Position numbers and translations under genes: made by a program
Shown: piece after piece, positions 1 to 8,119 of the stretch
How positions within the stretch are numbered: the first letter of the stretch is position 1
Layout of the letters: each line of letters begins with the position of its first letter
Assembly: GCF_050942215.1 (NCBI RefSeq)
Contig: NZ_CP192056.1
Location: 4,650,001-4,714,000, forward strand
Length of the DNA stretch: 64,000 nt
Source: Sphaerimonospora sp050942215
Lineage (GTDB): Bacteria; Actinomycetota; Actinomycetes; Streptosporangiales; Streptosporangiaceae
Direction: 5' to 3'
Notes under the pieces: generated by a model
The model's input: only the letters and a program-made list of their open reading frames with translations
What the model was told of the DNA's origin: nothing
Databases searched by the model: none

Positions 1-289
1 CTCCTCGGCCGTCTTCTGCTTCGTGCCCGAAATCTCCCTCGGCTTCCACAAGGCGGTCACGGCGGGCGACGACGACCTGGTCCGGCGCCTGCTCACCGGG
101 TTCTACCGGCCGTTCGTCGAACTGCGCGACCTGGTGCCGGGTTATGCCGTGGCGCTCGTCAAGGCGGGGGTGGCCCTGCGCGGCCTCGACGCCGGTCCGG
201 TCCGGCCGCCCCTGGTCGACGCGGCGCCCGAGCACGTCGCCCGGCTCGAAGAGCTCATCGCCAGCGGTCTGGAAATCGTCGGATGCTGA
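1..289 (+). CDS. 5-dehydro-4-deoxyglucarate dehydratase, C-terminal part (partial)
   Basis: The window opens inside a gene of the DapA-like (class I aldolase, TIM barrel) superfamily; only about 95 C-terminal residues are present. The end of the protein has the pattern GYAVALVKAG followed by GPVRPPLVD, which is typical of 5-dehydro-4-deoxyglucarate dehydratases (KdgD), enzymes that dehydrate and decarboxylate the product of glucarate dehydratase to alpha-ketoglutarate semialdehyde. The stop codon (287-289) overlaps the start of the glucarate dehydratase gene, so the two are translationally coupled and form one hexarate catabolism operon. The catalytic lysine lies upstream of the window. Family assignment rests on the tail plus the neighbour; another DapA-like lyase is possible but less likely. 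Confidence 0.8.
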   Translation, partial: SSAVFCFVPEISLGFHKAVTAGDDDLVRRLLTGFYRPFVELRDLVPGYAVALVKAGVALRGLDAGPVRPPLVDAAPEHVARLEELIASGLEIVGC

Positions 290-1542
290 TCCGTCAGGTC
301 GTCGTCACCCCGGTCGCGTTCCGGGACCCGCCGCTGCTCAACGCCGCCGGCGTGCACGAACCCTGGGCACTGCGGACCATCGTCGAGATCGTCACCGACG
401 AGGGCCTGACCGGGCTGGGCGAGACCTACGGCGATCTCGATCACCTGGAGCGGGTGCGGACGGCGGCGCAGGCGCTGGTGGGCCTCGACGTCTACCGGCA
501 CAACGCGATCCACGCGGCCGTGGCCGCCTCCGTCGGTGCGGACGTCGTCTCCGACCTGCACGGGCTCACCGGGATCGCCACCCCGGAGAAGACCGTGGAC
601 CGGGTGTTCTCCCCGTTCGAGGTGGCCTGCCTGGACATCAGGGGCAAGGCCGCCGGGCGGCCGGTCGTCGACCTGCTCGGCGGCCGGGTGCGGGACGCCG
701 TGCCGTACAGCGCCTATCTGTTCTACAAGTGGGCCGGCCATCCTGGCGCGCCGGAGGACGCCTTCGGCGCCGCGCTCGACCCCGCCGGCCTCGTCGAGCA
801 GGCCCGTCTGTTCATCGACAGGTACGGCTTCCGCTCGATCAAGCTGAAGGGCGGGGTGTTCCCGCCGGCCGAGGAGATCGAGGGCATCCGCGCGCTCCGG
901 GAGGCGTTCCCCGACCATCCGCTGCGGCTGGATCCCAACGCGGCCTGGACCGTCGGCACCTCGATCGAGGTCGGCCGGGCGCTGGAGGGCGCGCTGGAAT
1001 ACCTGGAGGACCCGGCACCGGGAATCGAGGGCATGGCGCGGGTGGCGGCCGAGGTGCCGATGCCGCTCGCCACGAACATGTGCGTGGTCACCCCGGAGCA
1101 CCTTCCCCCCGCGATCCGTCAGGGTGCGATCGGCGTACTGCTGATCGACCATCACTACTGGGGCGGCCTGGTCAAGTCGGCGCACATCGCGACGCTGTGC
1201 GCGACGTTCGGGATCGAGCTGTCCATGCACTCCAACTCGCATCTCGGGATCAGTCTCGCGGCGATGACCCATCTCGCGGCGGCGACCCCGGCGATCACAC
1301 ACGCCTGCGACACCCACACGCCCTGGCAGGACGGCCAGGACGTCGTCGTGCCAGGCGCGCTGCGTTTCGTCGACGGAGCCGTCCCGGTGCCCGAGGGGCC
1401 CGGCCTCGGCGTCGAACTCGACCGCGACGCCCTCGCCGTGATGCACGAGCAGTACGTCAAGTGCGGGATACGCGCCCGCGACGACGAGACCTACATGCGC
1501 ACCTTCGAACCGTCGTTCTCCGCACAGCGGCCGCGCTGGTGA
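283..1542 (+). CDS. gudD: glucarate dehydratase (enolase superfamily)
   Basis: Predicted to remove water from D-glucarate (and perhaps L-idarate) to give 5-keto-4-deoxyglucarate. It has 419 residues, close to the family length of about 420-450. Enolase-superfamily residues are visible in order: the KLKGG catalytic lysine loop (Lys187/189), metal ligands Asp217 (DPNAAW), Glu242 (LEDP) and Asn265 (TNMC), and the catalytic His320 in SNSHLGIS, a sequence characteristic of glucarate dehydratases. The ATG overlaps the stop of the upstream lyase, and the stop overlaps the GTG of the next gene, so three genes are coupled. No regulator or transporter of this operon is visible inside the window. Confidence 0.9.
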   Translation: MLIRQVVVTPVAFRDPPLLNAAGVHEPWALRTIVEIVTDEGLTGLGETYGDLDHLERVRTAAQALVGLDVYRHNAIHAAVAASVGADVVSDLHGLTGIATPEKTVDRVFSPFEVACLDIRGKAAGRPVVDLLGGRVRDAVPYSAYLFYKWAGHPGAPEDAFGAALDPAGLVEQARLFIDRYGFRSIKLKGGVFPPAEEIEGIRALREAFPDHPLRLDPNAAWTVGTSIEVGRALEGALEYLEDPAPGIEGMARVAAEVPMPLATNMCVVTPEHLPPAIRQGAIGVLLIDHHYWGGLVKSAHIATLCATFGIELSMHSNSHLGISLAAMTHLAAATPAITHACDTHTPWQDGQDVVVPGALRFVDGAVPVPEGPGLGVELDRDALAVMHEQYVKCGIRARDDETYMRTFEPSFSAQRPRW

Positions 1543-2738
1543 CCAACGTCATCTACGTCTACCCCTGGGACATCGTGGGCGATCCACGAGCGCCCGCGCG
1601 GCTCAGGTCACTCGGCGTCGACTCGGTCGCACTGGCCGCCACCTATCACGCCACCCGGGCCGCGACCCCGCTGCACCCCGCCCACCGCCTGGTGGATGCG
1701 CGGTATGCCGCGTGCTACGTCCCGGTACGCGAGGAAGCGTGGAAAGACGCCCGGCTGGTCCCCGCCGTCCCGGCGGAGTGGACGGCGTCGGCCGATCCGT
1801 TCGGCGAGGCCGCCGCCGCGCTGCGCGCTGAGGGCCTGCCCGTGCACGCCTGGACCGTGCTCACCCACAACTCGCTGCTCGGCTCGGCCGACCCCGGCCT
1901 GGTCGTCGTCAACGCCTTCGGCGAGCCGTACCCCTACGCGCTCTGCCCCGCGTCCCAGGAGGTGCGGGACTACTGTCACACGCTCGTGGGCGAGATCGTC
2001 GAGCTGGGCGAGCCCGACGGGCTGATCCTGGAAGCCTGCGGCGCGCTGGGGCTCCGGCATGCCGGGCTGCACGAGAAGACCGACGGCGCCGACTGGTCGC
2101 CGGTGCAGATCGCGCTGCTGTCGCTCTGCTTCTGCCGGACCTGCCGTACGCGCTACGAGTCGGCCGGCGTCGACGTGAGCGAGCTGACGTCGCGGGTGCG
2201 GGCCGGTGTCGACCGCGCCTCCGGATCGGCGCCCGCGTCGGTGGAGGAGGCGCTGGGCGATCTGGCGCAAGCCGTGCGAACCCTGCGGACCGGGCTCGCC
2301 CGCGAGCTGCGCGACCCGTTGACGGCTCGGATCAGGTCGGCGCGGCCGGGGATGCCGCTCGCGCTGCACGCCGATGCCGATCCCTGGGCCACGGGCTCGT
2401 TCGCGACGGTGTCGACGTCCGGCACCGTCGACGCGGACCTGCTGATCGGCAACTGCTGGAACGACCCCGAGGCGGACATGGCGGGACTGCGCGCGCTGCG
2501 CCGCCTCGGTGAACCGAACCGGCCCGATGCACCGTATCGACCCGCTGAACCGGGCCGGCTCGGCCCCCGCATCGGGGCGTACGTGCTGGCGCTGCCGCCC
2601 CGGCCGGCCGACGGCGCGGCCCTGTCCCGGCTCGCCGGCGGTTACCGCGCAGCGGGCGCGGACGAGATCCACTGGTACCACGGCGGCCTCGTGTCCGCCG
2701 CCCGGCTGAAAGCGATCGGCCAGGCCGTGCGGGAGTGA
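1539..2738 (+). CDS. unknown protein co-translated with glucarate dehydratase
   Basis: A 399-residue protein of unrecognised function. The GTG start overlaps the gudD stop by 4 bp (GTGA), which fixes the start and implies co-expression. The sequence looks like a soluble alpha/beta, perhaps TIM-barrel, enzyme: an early segment IYVYPWDIVGDP, a conserved-looking WTVLTHNS stretch, a Cys cluster LCFCRTC near residue 195 that could bind a metal, and a C-terminal DEIHWYHGGL. No signal peptide or membrane segment is seen. The arrangement resembles glycoside-hydrolase-like or sugar-processing TIM-barrel proteins, but I see no catalytic motif I can name. A role in hexarate or uronate use is inferred from coupling only. 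Confidence 0.85.
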   Translation: MTNVIYVYPWDIVGDPRAPARLRSLGVDSVALAATYHATRAATPLHPAHRLVDARYAACYVPVREEAWKDARLVPAVPAEWTASADPFGEAAAALRAEGLPVHAWTVLTHNSLLGSADPGLVVVNAFGEPYPYALCPASQEVRDYCHTLVGEIVELGEPDGLILEACGALGLRHAGLHEKTDGADWSPVQIALLSLCFCRTCRTRYESAGVDVSELTSRVRAGVDRASGSAPASVEEALGDLAQAVRTLRTGLARELRDPLTARIRSARPGMPLALHADADPWATGSFATVSTSGTVDADLLIGNCWNDPEADMAGLRALRRLGEPNRPDAPYRPAEPGRLGPRIGAYVLALPPRPADGAALSRLAGGYRAAGADEIHWYHGGLVSAARLKAIGQAVRE

Positions 2739-2753
2739 GCCAGAATTGACGGC

Positions 2754-5700
2754 ATGCGGTTCGGCATCCTCGGTCCGGTCGAGGCACGGCCCGACGACGC
2801 GTCCCCCGTCGCCGTCGGCGGACCCAAGGTCCGGGCGCTCCTCTCGTTGCTGCTCCTCGCCGCCGGCCGGGTGGTGACGGCGGAGCGGCTGATCGACGGC
2901 ATGTACGGCTCCGAGCCACCCGCGGGGGCCGTCAACGCCCTTCAGGCACAGGTCTCCCGGTTGCGCCGTCTGCTCGGCGAGCTCCGGTTCGGCGGGCTGC
3001 CCTTCCGTGACCTCCTCGTGCGCCACCCCGCCGGATATCTGCTGGCGGTCGAGCCCGACGACGTGGACGCCCTCCGGTTCGAGCGGCTGGCGGCGGAGGG
3101 GCGGCGACGGCTCGCCTCCGGAGATCACCTCGGCGCGGCCGGGCACCTGCGGCGGGCGCTCGGGCTGTGGCGCGGATCCGCGCTCGCCGACGTCGTGGAC
3201 GCGCCGTTCGCGGCCGCGCAGGCGGCCCGGCTGGAGGAGCTGCGTCTGTCGGCGGCCGAGGACCTGGCCGAGGCCCGGCTCACGCTCGGCGAGCACGAAG
3301 GCCTGGTCGCCGAGCTACGGGAGAGGACCGCCGCGCACCCCCTGCGGGAACGCTCGATCGGGCAGCTCATGCGCGCGCTCTACGCGGCCGGTCGCCAGGC
3401 CGAGGCGCTGACCGCGTTCGAGAACGCGCGGCGGCGGATCGCCGAGGAGGTGGGCGCCGACCCGTCCCCCGAGCTCGCCGGGGTCCACCTGGCCGTGCTC
3501 CGGTCGGACCCGTCGCTGTCTCGCGCCTCGGAGCGCCGTCAGCCGCTGCCCGCCCGGCTCACCTCGCTGATCGGGCGGGCGGGCGAGCTCGATCGGATCG
3601 CGGCGCTGCTCGGGGAGGCACGGCTGGTCACGCTGACCGGGCCGGGCGGCAGCGGGAAGACCCGGCTGGCTGCCGAGGCGGCGGCGCGGCATCCCGGCGA
3701 CGTCTGGTTCGTCGAGCTGGCGCCGCTCGCGGACGGCGCGGACGTGCCGCACGCCGTGCTCGGCGCCCTCGGCCTGCGCGACGGCGCACTGACCCCGCCC
3801 GTTCCCGGCGGACTGGCTCCCGGCGCCCTGGTTTCCGGTGCTCTGGTTTCCGGTGCTCTGGTATCCGAGGGCCTGGCTCCCGGCGGTCTGGCCGCCGGAG
3901 GCAGGGCGCCCGCCCGTTACACCGCCGACCATCGCGCCCGCGATCCGGTCGCCCGGCTGATCGCCGCACTGTCGGCGCGTCCCGCGCTGCTCGTCCTCGA
4001 CAACTGCGAGCACGTGATCGAGGCCGCCGCCCGCCTCGCCGACCGGTTGCTCGCCGGCTGCCCTGCCCTGCGCGTCCTGGCCACCGGCCGCGAGGCCCTG
4101 GGCATCACGGGCGAGCGGCTGCTCCCGGTGCCCCCGCTGGAACTCCCCCCGCCGGGCGTCCGCCCCGCCGACCCGCTCGCCTACCCGGCGGTACGGCTGT
4201 TCGCCGAGCGTGCCGGCGCCGTACGCCCCGGCTTCCGGCTCGATCCCGAGGTCACGCGGGACGTGCTGCGGATCTGCCGGGCGCTCGACGGGCTGCCGCT
4301 CGCGATCGAACTGGCCGCCGCCCGGGCGCGGTCGCTGACGACCGCCGAGATCGCGGCCCGGCTGGACGGGGTGGCCCGGCCGGAGATGTTCTCGCTGCTG
4401 TCGCGCGGCAGCCGTACGGCCCAGCCGCGTCACCGCACGCTGCGCGCGGTGGTCGAGTGGAGCTGGGACCTGCTCGACGAGGCCGAGCGCACCATGGCGC
4501 GGCGGCTGACGGTCTTCGCCGGCGGCGCCACGCTGGAGGCGGCACAGCGGGTCTGCGGGCTGCCGGACACCGACGGCCTGCTCGCCTCTCTCGTGGAGAA
4601 ATCCCTGGTAGAGGCGGCAGACGGCCGCTATCGGATGTTGGAGACGATCAGGGCGTTCTGCGCGGAACAGCTCACCGAGGCGGGCGAGGACGGACCGGTG
4701 CGCCGGGCCCATGTGGCGTACTTCCTGGATTTGGCCGAGACGGCCGAGCCGCACCTGCGCCGGGCCGAGCAGCTCGAATGGCTCGACCGGCTGGACGGTG
4801 AGCACGACAACCTGCACGCCGCCCTCCGCCGCGCGACCGAGGACGGCGACATCGAGCGGGCGCTGCGCCTGCTGTCCGCCCTGACCGGATTCTGGCTGCT
4901 GCGGGGCCGGCGAGGCGAAGCGGCCGCGCTCGCCCGGGACCTCCTCCAGAAGATCATCCCGGAGCCGGCAGCCGAGCTCGCGCCGGAGCCGGAGCCGGAC
5001 GCGGCTTCGGGGTTCACCGGGAGGTTCGCCGAGGAGACCGCACTGTGTGTCTGCGTCGCGGCCTGGGGCACGCCCCGGGGACTGCCGGTCGAGGCCGCGC
5101 TGAGAGTGGTGAACACCATGTCGGCGGCGCCCCGGCAGCCCTTCATCCTCGTGCTGCAAGCGATGCTCGCAGGCCCGCCCGACCGGAGCGAGCGCAGGCG
5201 GCTGATGAGCAGATACCCCCTGCTGGCGAACGATCCGTGGATGCGGGCGCTGACCGGATTCGGGCACGCGTACCTGCTGCTGTTGGACGGGCGTCTCGAC
5301 GAGGCCGAGCGGGCGATCTCGGAAGCGCTGCGCGGCATGCGCCCCGTGGGCGACCGGTGGTCGATCATCATGGCGCTCAGCGGCCTCGGCGACATAGCCA
5401 TGTGGCGCGGAGACCACGCGAGGGTCGAGGCCCTCGCCGACGAGGCGCTGGAGCTGGCAGAACAGCTCGGGTCCACGGCCGACATGGCCGAGACGCTGAG
5501 CCGGCGGGCCGCGGGACGGTCGCAGGCCGGGAACCCGGTGGGAGCCCGGGCCGACTTCGAACGCGCGGTGGATCTCGCCCGGCGTGCGGGCATCCCCGAG
5601 CTCACCGCCGACGCCCTTCTCGGCCTGGCCGAGTTGGCCCGCCGGAGCGGTGATTCGATCGAGGCGCGGCGGTTGTGCGAGGCGGCGCTCGCCGAATGCA

Positions 5701-6143
5701 CGGCGGACCGGTTCGACGCCGAGGAGAACCGGGCGCGCACCTACCTCACGCTCGGGTGGATCGCGCAGGCGGAGGGCGACGCCGCCGAGGCGCTGGCCTG
5801 GCATCGCCGGGCGATGGCGACCGGGGTGGGCGGCGTCAACCTGTTCACCGCGGCGCGCATGGCCGAGGCTCTCGCCGGCGTCGCACTGCTGGACGGCGAC
5901 GTCGAGCGCGCCACGTCGCTGCTCGGTGTCGGCGCGGCGCTGCGCGGCACCCCTCCGGTGGGTGACGCCGACGTCGATCGGGTCGCCGCCCGATGCCGCA
6001 CCGCGCTCGGCGAAACGACCTTCGGCCGGTTGTACGGCCAGGCCCGCGACGCCCTCCGGGAGAGGATGCCGGCGGCCATGGACGAGCCCCTTCCCGCACT
6101 CGGCCTGATCACCGGCCACCTGACCGCGTTCGACGACGGCTGA
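2754..6143 (+). CDS. SARP/AfsR-like regulator: BTAD, NB-ARC ATPase and TPR domains
   Basis: A 1129-residue transcription activator of the AfsR/SARP class. Order of parts: OmpR-type winged helix (about 1-90), bacterial transcriptional activation domain (about 95-240), P-loop ATPase with GPGGSGKT near 296-303 and a later LLVLDNCEH Walker B, ARC/winged-helix region (about 430-640), then TPR-like helices to the end. It starts 15 bp after the previous stop, with no good Shine-Dalgarno; CAGAAT seven bases before the ATG could be a leaderless -10. Between Walker A and B there is a low-complexity insert (about 348-385) built from GALVS/GLAPG units. SARP proteins bind direct heptamer repeats; such repeats occur just downstream at 6156-6216, so the next gene is a likely target. 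Confidence 0.92.
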   Translation: MRFGILGPVEARPDDASPVAVGGPKVRALLSLLLLAAGRVVTAERLIDGMYGSEPPAGAVNALQAQVSRLRRLLGELRFGGLPFRDLLVRHPAGYLLAVEPDDVDALRFERLAAEGRRRLASGDHLGAAGHLRRALGLWRGSALADVVDAPFAAAQAARLEELRLSAAEDLAEARLTLGEHEGLVAELRERTAAHPLRERSIGQLMRALYAAGRQAEALTAFENARRRIAEEVGADPSPELAGVHLAVLRSDPSLSRASERRQPLPARLTSLIGRAGELDRIAALLGEARLVTLTGPGGSGKTRLAAEAAARHPGDVWFVELAPLADGADVPHAVLGALGLRDGALTPPVPGGLAPGALVSGALVSGALVSEGLAPGGLAAGGRAPARYTADHRARDPVARLIAALSARPALLVLDNCEHVIEAAARLADRLLAGCPALRVLATGREALGITGERLLPVPPLELPPPGVRPADPLAYPAVRLFAERAGAVRPGFRLDPEVTRDVLRICRALDGLPLAIELAAARARSLTTAEIAARLDGVARPEMFSLLSRGSRTAQPRHRTLRAVVEWSWDLLDEAERTMARRLTVFAGGATLEAAQRVCGLPDTDGLLASLVEKSLVEAADGRYRMLETIRAFCAEQLTEAGEDGPVRRAHVAYFLDLAETAEPHLRRAEQLEWLDRLDGEHDNLHAALRRATEDGDIERALRLLSALTGFWLLRGRRGEAAALARDLLQKIIPEPAAELAPEPEPDAASGFTGRFAEETALCVCVAAWGTPRGLPVEAALRVVNTMSAAPRQPFILVLQAMLAGPPDRSERRRLMSRYPLLANDPWMRALTGFGHAYLLLLDGRLDEAERAISEALRGMRPVGDRWSIIMALSGLGDIAMWRGDHARVEALADEALELAEQLGSTADMAETLSRRAAGRSQAGNPVGARADFERAVDLARRAGIPELTADALLGLAELARRSGDSIEARRLCEAALAECTADRFDAEENRARTYLTLGWIAQAEGDAAEALAWHRRAMATGVGGVNLFTAARMAEALAGVALLDGDVERATSLLGVGAALRGTPPVGDADVDRVAARCRTALGETTFGRLYGQARDALRERMPAAMDEPLPALGLITGHLTAFDDG

Positions 6144-6155
6144 GATCACGCCGCC

Positions 6156-6216
6156 GTCAGCGACGGTCAGCGGACCGTGGGCCCATGGTCAGCGGACCGT
6201 TGGCGTATGGTCAGCG
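6156..6216 (+). promoter_or_regulatory. direct repeats GTCAGCG, probable SARP operator
   Basis: GTCAGCG occurs at 6156, 6166, 6188 and 6210. The last three are exactly 22 bp apart, and two of them share the longer unit GGTCAGCGGACCGT. SARP/AfsR proteins are known to bind direct heptamers spaced by 11 or 22 bp, on one helix face. The array lies directly between the SARP gene and the exporter start at 6237. Confidence 0.7.
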
Positions 6217-6236
6217 CCGACGCCCACGCTGACGCC

Positions 6237-7799
6237 ATGAACGTCGTCTCCCGCAAATGGGGCACGCTGGCCGTGGCCTGCCTGGCCATGCTCATGCTGT
6301 CCCTCGACCTCACCGTGCTGCATCTCGCGGTGCCGAAACTCACCGAGGCCCTCACGCCGACGGCGACCCAGTTGCTGTGGATCGTCGACATCTACGGCTT
6401 CGCCCTGGCCGCGCTGCTGGTGACCATGGGCAACGTCGGCGACCGGATCGGCCGCAGGCGGCTGCTGCTCATCGGCACCCTCATGTTCGGCGCCGCCTCG
6501 GCGGTCACCGCCTACGCCCCCACCCCGGAGCTGCTCATCGCGGCGCGTGCGCTGCTCGGCGTCGCCGGGGCCACCATCATGCCCTCGACGCTGTCGCTCG
6601 TCCGCAACGTCTTCACCGACCCCAGGGAACGGACCACCGCGATCGGGATCTGGAGCAGCATCACCGCGTTGGGCTTCGCCCTGGGACCCGTCGTCGGCGG
6701 TGTGCTGCTCGACCGCTTCTGGTGGGGCTCGGCCTTCCTGGTCAATCTGCCGGTGGTGGCGCTGATCGTCGTCGCCGGCCTGGCCGTACTGCCGGAATCA
6801 CGCAACCCCCGGCCCGGCCGGATCGACCTGATCAGCGTCCCGCTCTCCGCCGCCGGCGTGCTCGGCCTGATCTACGCGCTGAAGGAGACCGCGGACGGCG
6901 GGGTGGGCCAGACCCGGGTCGCCGTCGCCGCCGCGATCGGAATCGCCGCGCTGATCGTGTTCGTGCGGCGGCAGACCCGGCTCGCCGAGCCGCTCATCGA
7001 CGTACGACTGTTCCGGCGCCGTGCCTTCACCGCAGCGGTCGGCGCCACCCTCGTCGCGATCTTCGCCATGCTCGCCATGTCTCTGCTCTTCGCCCAGTAC
7101 TTCCAGCTCGTCGTGGGCTGGTCGCCGCTGGTCTCGGGACTCGCCGGACTGCCGGGAGGGCTCGCGGCGGGCGTCGGCGGAGCTCTCTCCGGCCCCCTGG
7201 TCCATCGGTGGGGTCGCGGTCCGGTCGTCGCGCTCGGGCTCGCCCTGACCGCCGCCGGATTCACCATGTTCTCCGGCATCACCGTGGAGGTGAACTACCC
7301 CTATCTGCTCGCCGCCATGATCATCGAGGGTGCCGGGATGGGGTTCACGTTCAGCGTCACCAACGACACGGTGCTCGCCTCGGTGCCGAAGGAGCGGTCG
7401 GGCGCGGCGAGCGCGATCTCCGAGACCGCTTCGGAGATGGGCGGCGCGCTGGGCATCGCGGTGCTCGGCAGCATGACCAACGCCGTCTACCGCGCCGATC
7501 TCGAACTGCCGGCCGGGCTGCCCGCCGACGTCGCCGCCCAGGCGCGCGACACGCTCGGCGGAGCGCTCGAGGCCGCCGCCGCGCTCCCCGGCGACGTGGC
7601 GGGGGTCGTCGTCCGCACCGCGCGGGATTCCTTCGTGCACGGCATCCAGGTGACGGTGCTGGCGGGCGCCGTCATCCTGGTCTGCCTGGCGGTCGCCGCC
7701 CTGTTCGCCCTGCGGGGCGTGCCGAAGGTGATCCCCGAGTATGCCGAATCCGGCGAACACGGGTCCGGGGAGCACGAACCGGCACGGGGCCCGCGCTGA
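6237..7799 (+). CDS. MFS drug exporter, DHA2 (14-TM) family
   Basis: An integral membrane proton-driven multidrug or antibiotic exporter of the EmrB/QacA type, 520 residues. The first helix carries the LDLTVLHLAVPKL pattern of the family, motif A-like GDRIGRRRLL follows helix 2, and the helix 5 motif C region ALGPVVGGVLLD is present. I chose ATG 6237 because the family N-terminus begins there; upstream in-frame ATGs at 6177 and 6207 lie inside the repeat array. It follows the SARP gene by 93 bp, and the repeats suggest that the regulator activates it. Substrate unknown. Confidence 0.88.
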   Translation: MNVVSRKWGTLAVACLAMLMLSLDLTVLHLAVPKLTEALTPTATQLLWIVDIYGFALAALLVTMGNVGDRIGRRRLLLIGTLMFGAASAVTAYAPTPELLIAARALLGVAGATIMPSTLSLVRNVFTDPRERTTAIGIWSSITALGFALGPVVGGVLLDRFWWGSAFLVNLPVVALIVVAGLAVLPESRNPRPGRIDLISVPLSAAGVLGLIYALKETADGGVGQTRVAVAAAIGIAALIVFVRRQTRLAEPLIDVRLFRRRAFTAAVGATLVAIFAMLAMSLLFAQYFQLVVGWSPLVSGLAGLPGGLAAGVGGALSGPLVHRWGRGPVVALGLALTAAGFTMFSGITVEVNYPYLLAAMIIEGAGMGFTFSVTNDTVLASVPKERSGAASAISETASEMGGALGIAVLGSMTNAVYRADLELPAGLPADVAAQARDTLGGALEAAAALPGDVAGVVVRTARDSFVHGIQVTVLAGAVILVCLAVAALFALRGVPKVIPEYAESGEHGSGEHEPARGPR

Positions 7800-8119
7800 G
7801 CCCGACGACGACGCCCCACCGGCGGCCGAGGCGGGGCGTGTCCGTCCGCCCAGAGCGCGAGCAGCGCGCGGCCGGCGCACGTCAGGACCGGACGAGGACA
7901 CGACGCGGCGCGCCCGGCGCTGACCGGGGCCGTGAACCAGCGGCCTTCCAAGGGACGGCGGCCCGGAGTCCGTCGACGGGACGCCGGGGAGCGAACAGCG
8001 AGACACCGCACCCGCGAACGGTCCTCCCGGGCCTCTCCCCCGCGGGCGCATGCCGTCGATCAGCCAGGCGGCAGGTTCCTCCGCCTGGCTGACGATTCGT
8101 CCATGCCAGGTCGCATCGG
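7800..8119. other. intergenic region between convergent genes
   Basis: 320 bp without a convincing gene on either strand; short open frames here have no ribosome site and no recognisable protein. The only clear signal is the hairpin at 8060-8092. Confidence 0.6.
8060..8092. terminator. strong hairpin terminator downstream of rnj
   Basis: TCAGCCAGGCGG (8060-8071) pairs perfectly with CCGCCTGGCTGA (8081-8092) around a 9-base loop. It lies 28 bp beyond the rnj stop between two convergent genes and can act in both directions; no U-tract, as usual for actinomycetes. Confidence 0.8.

Noticed and set aside
7741..7923. Short plus-strand frame after the first exporter
   Set aside because: Begins inside the exporter gene, lacks a ribosome site and has no recognisable content.
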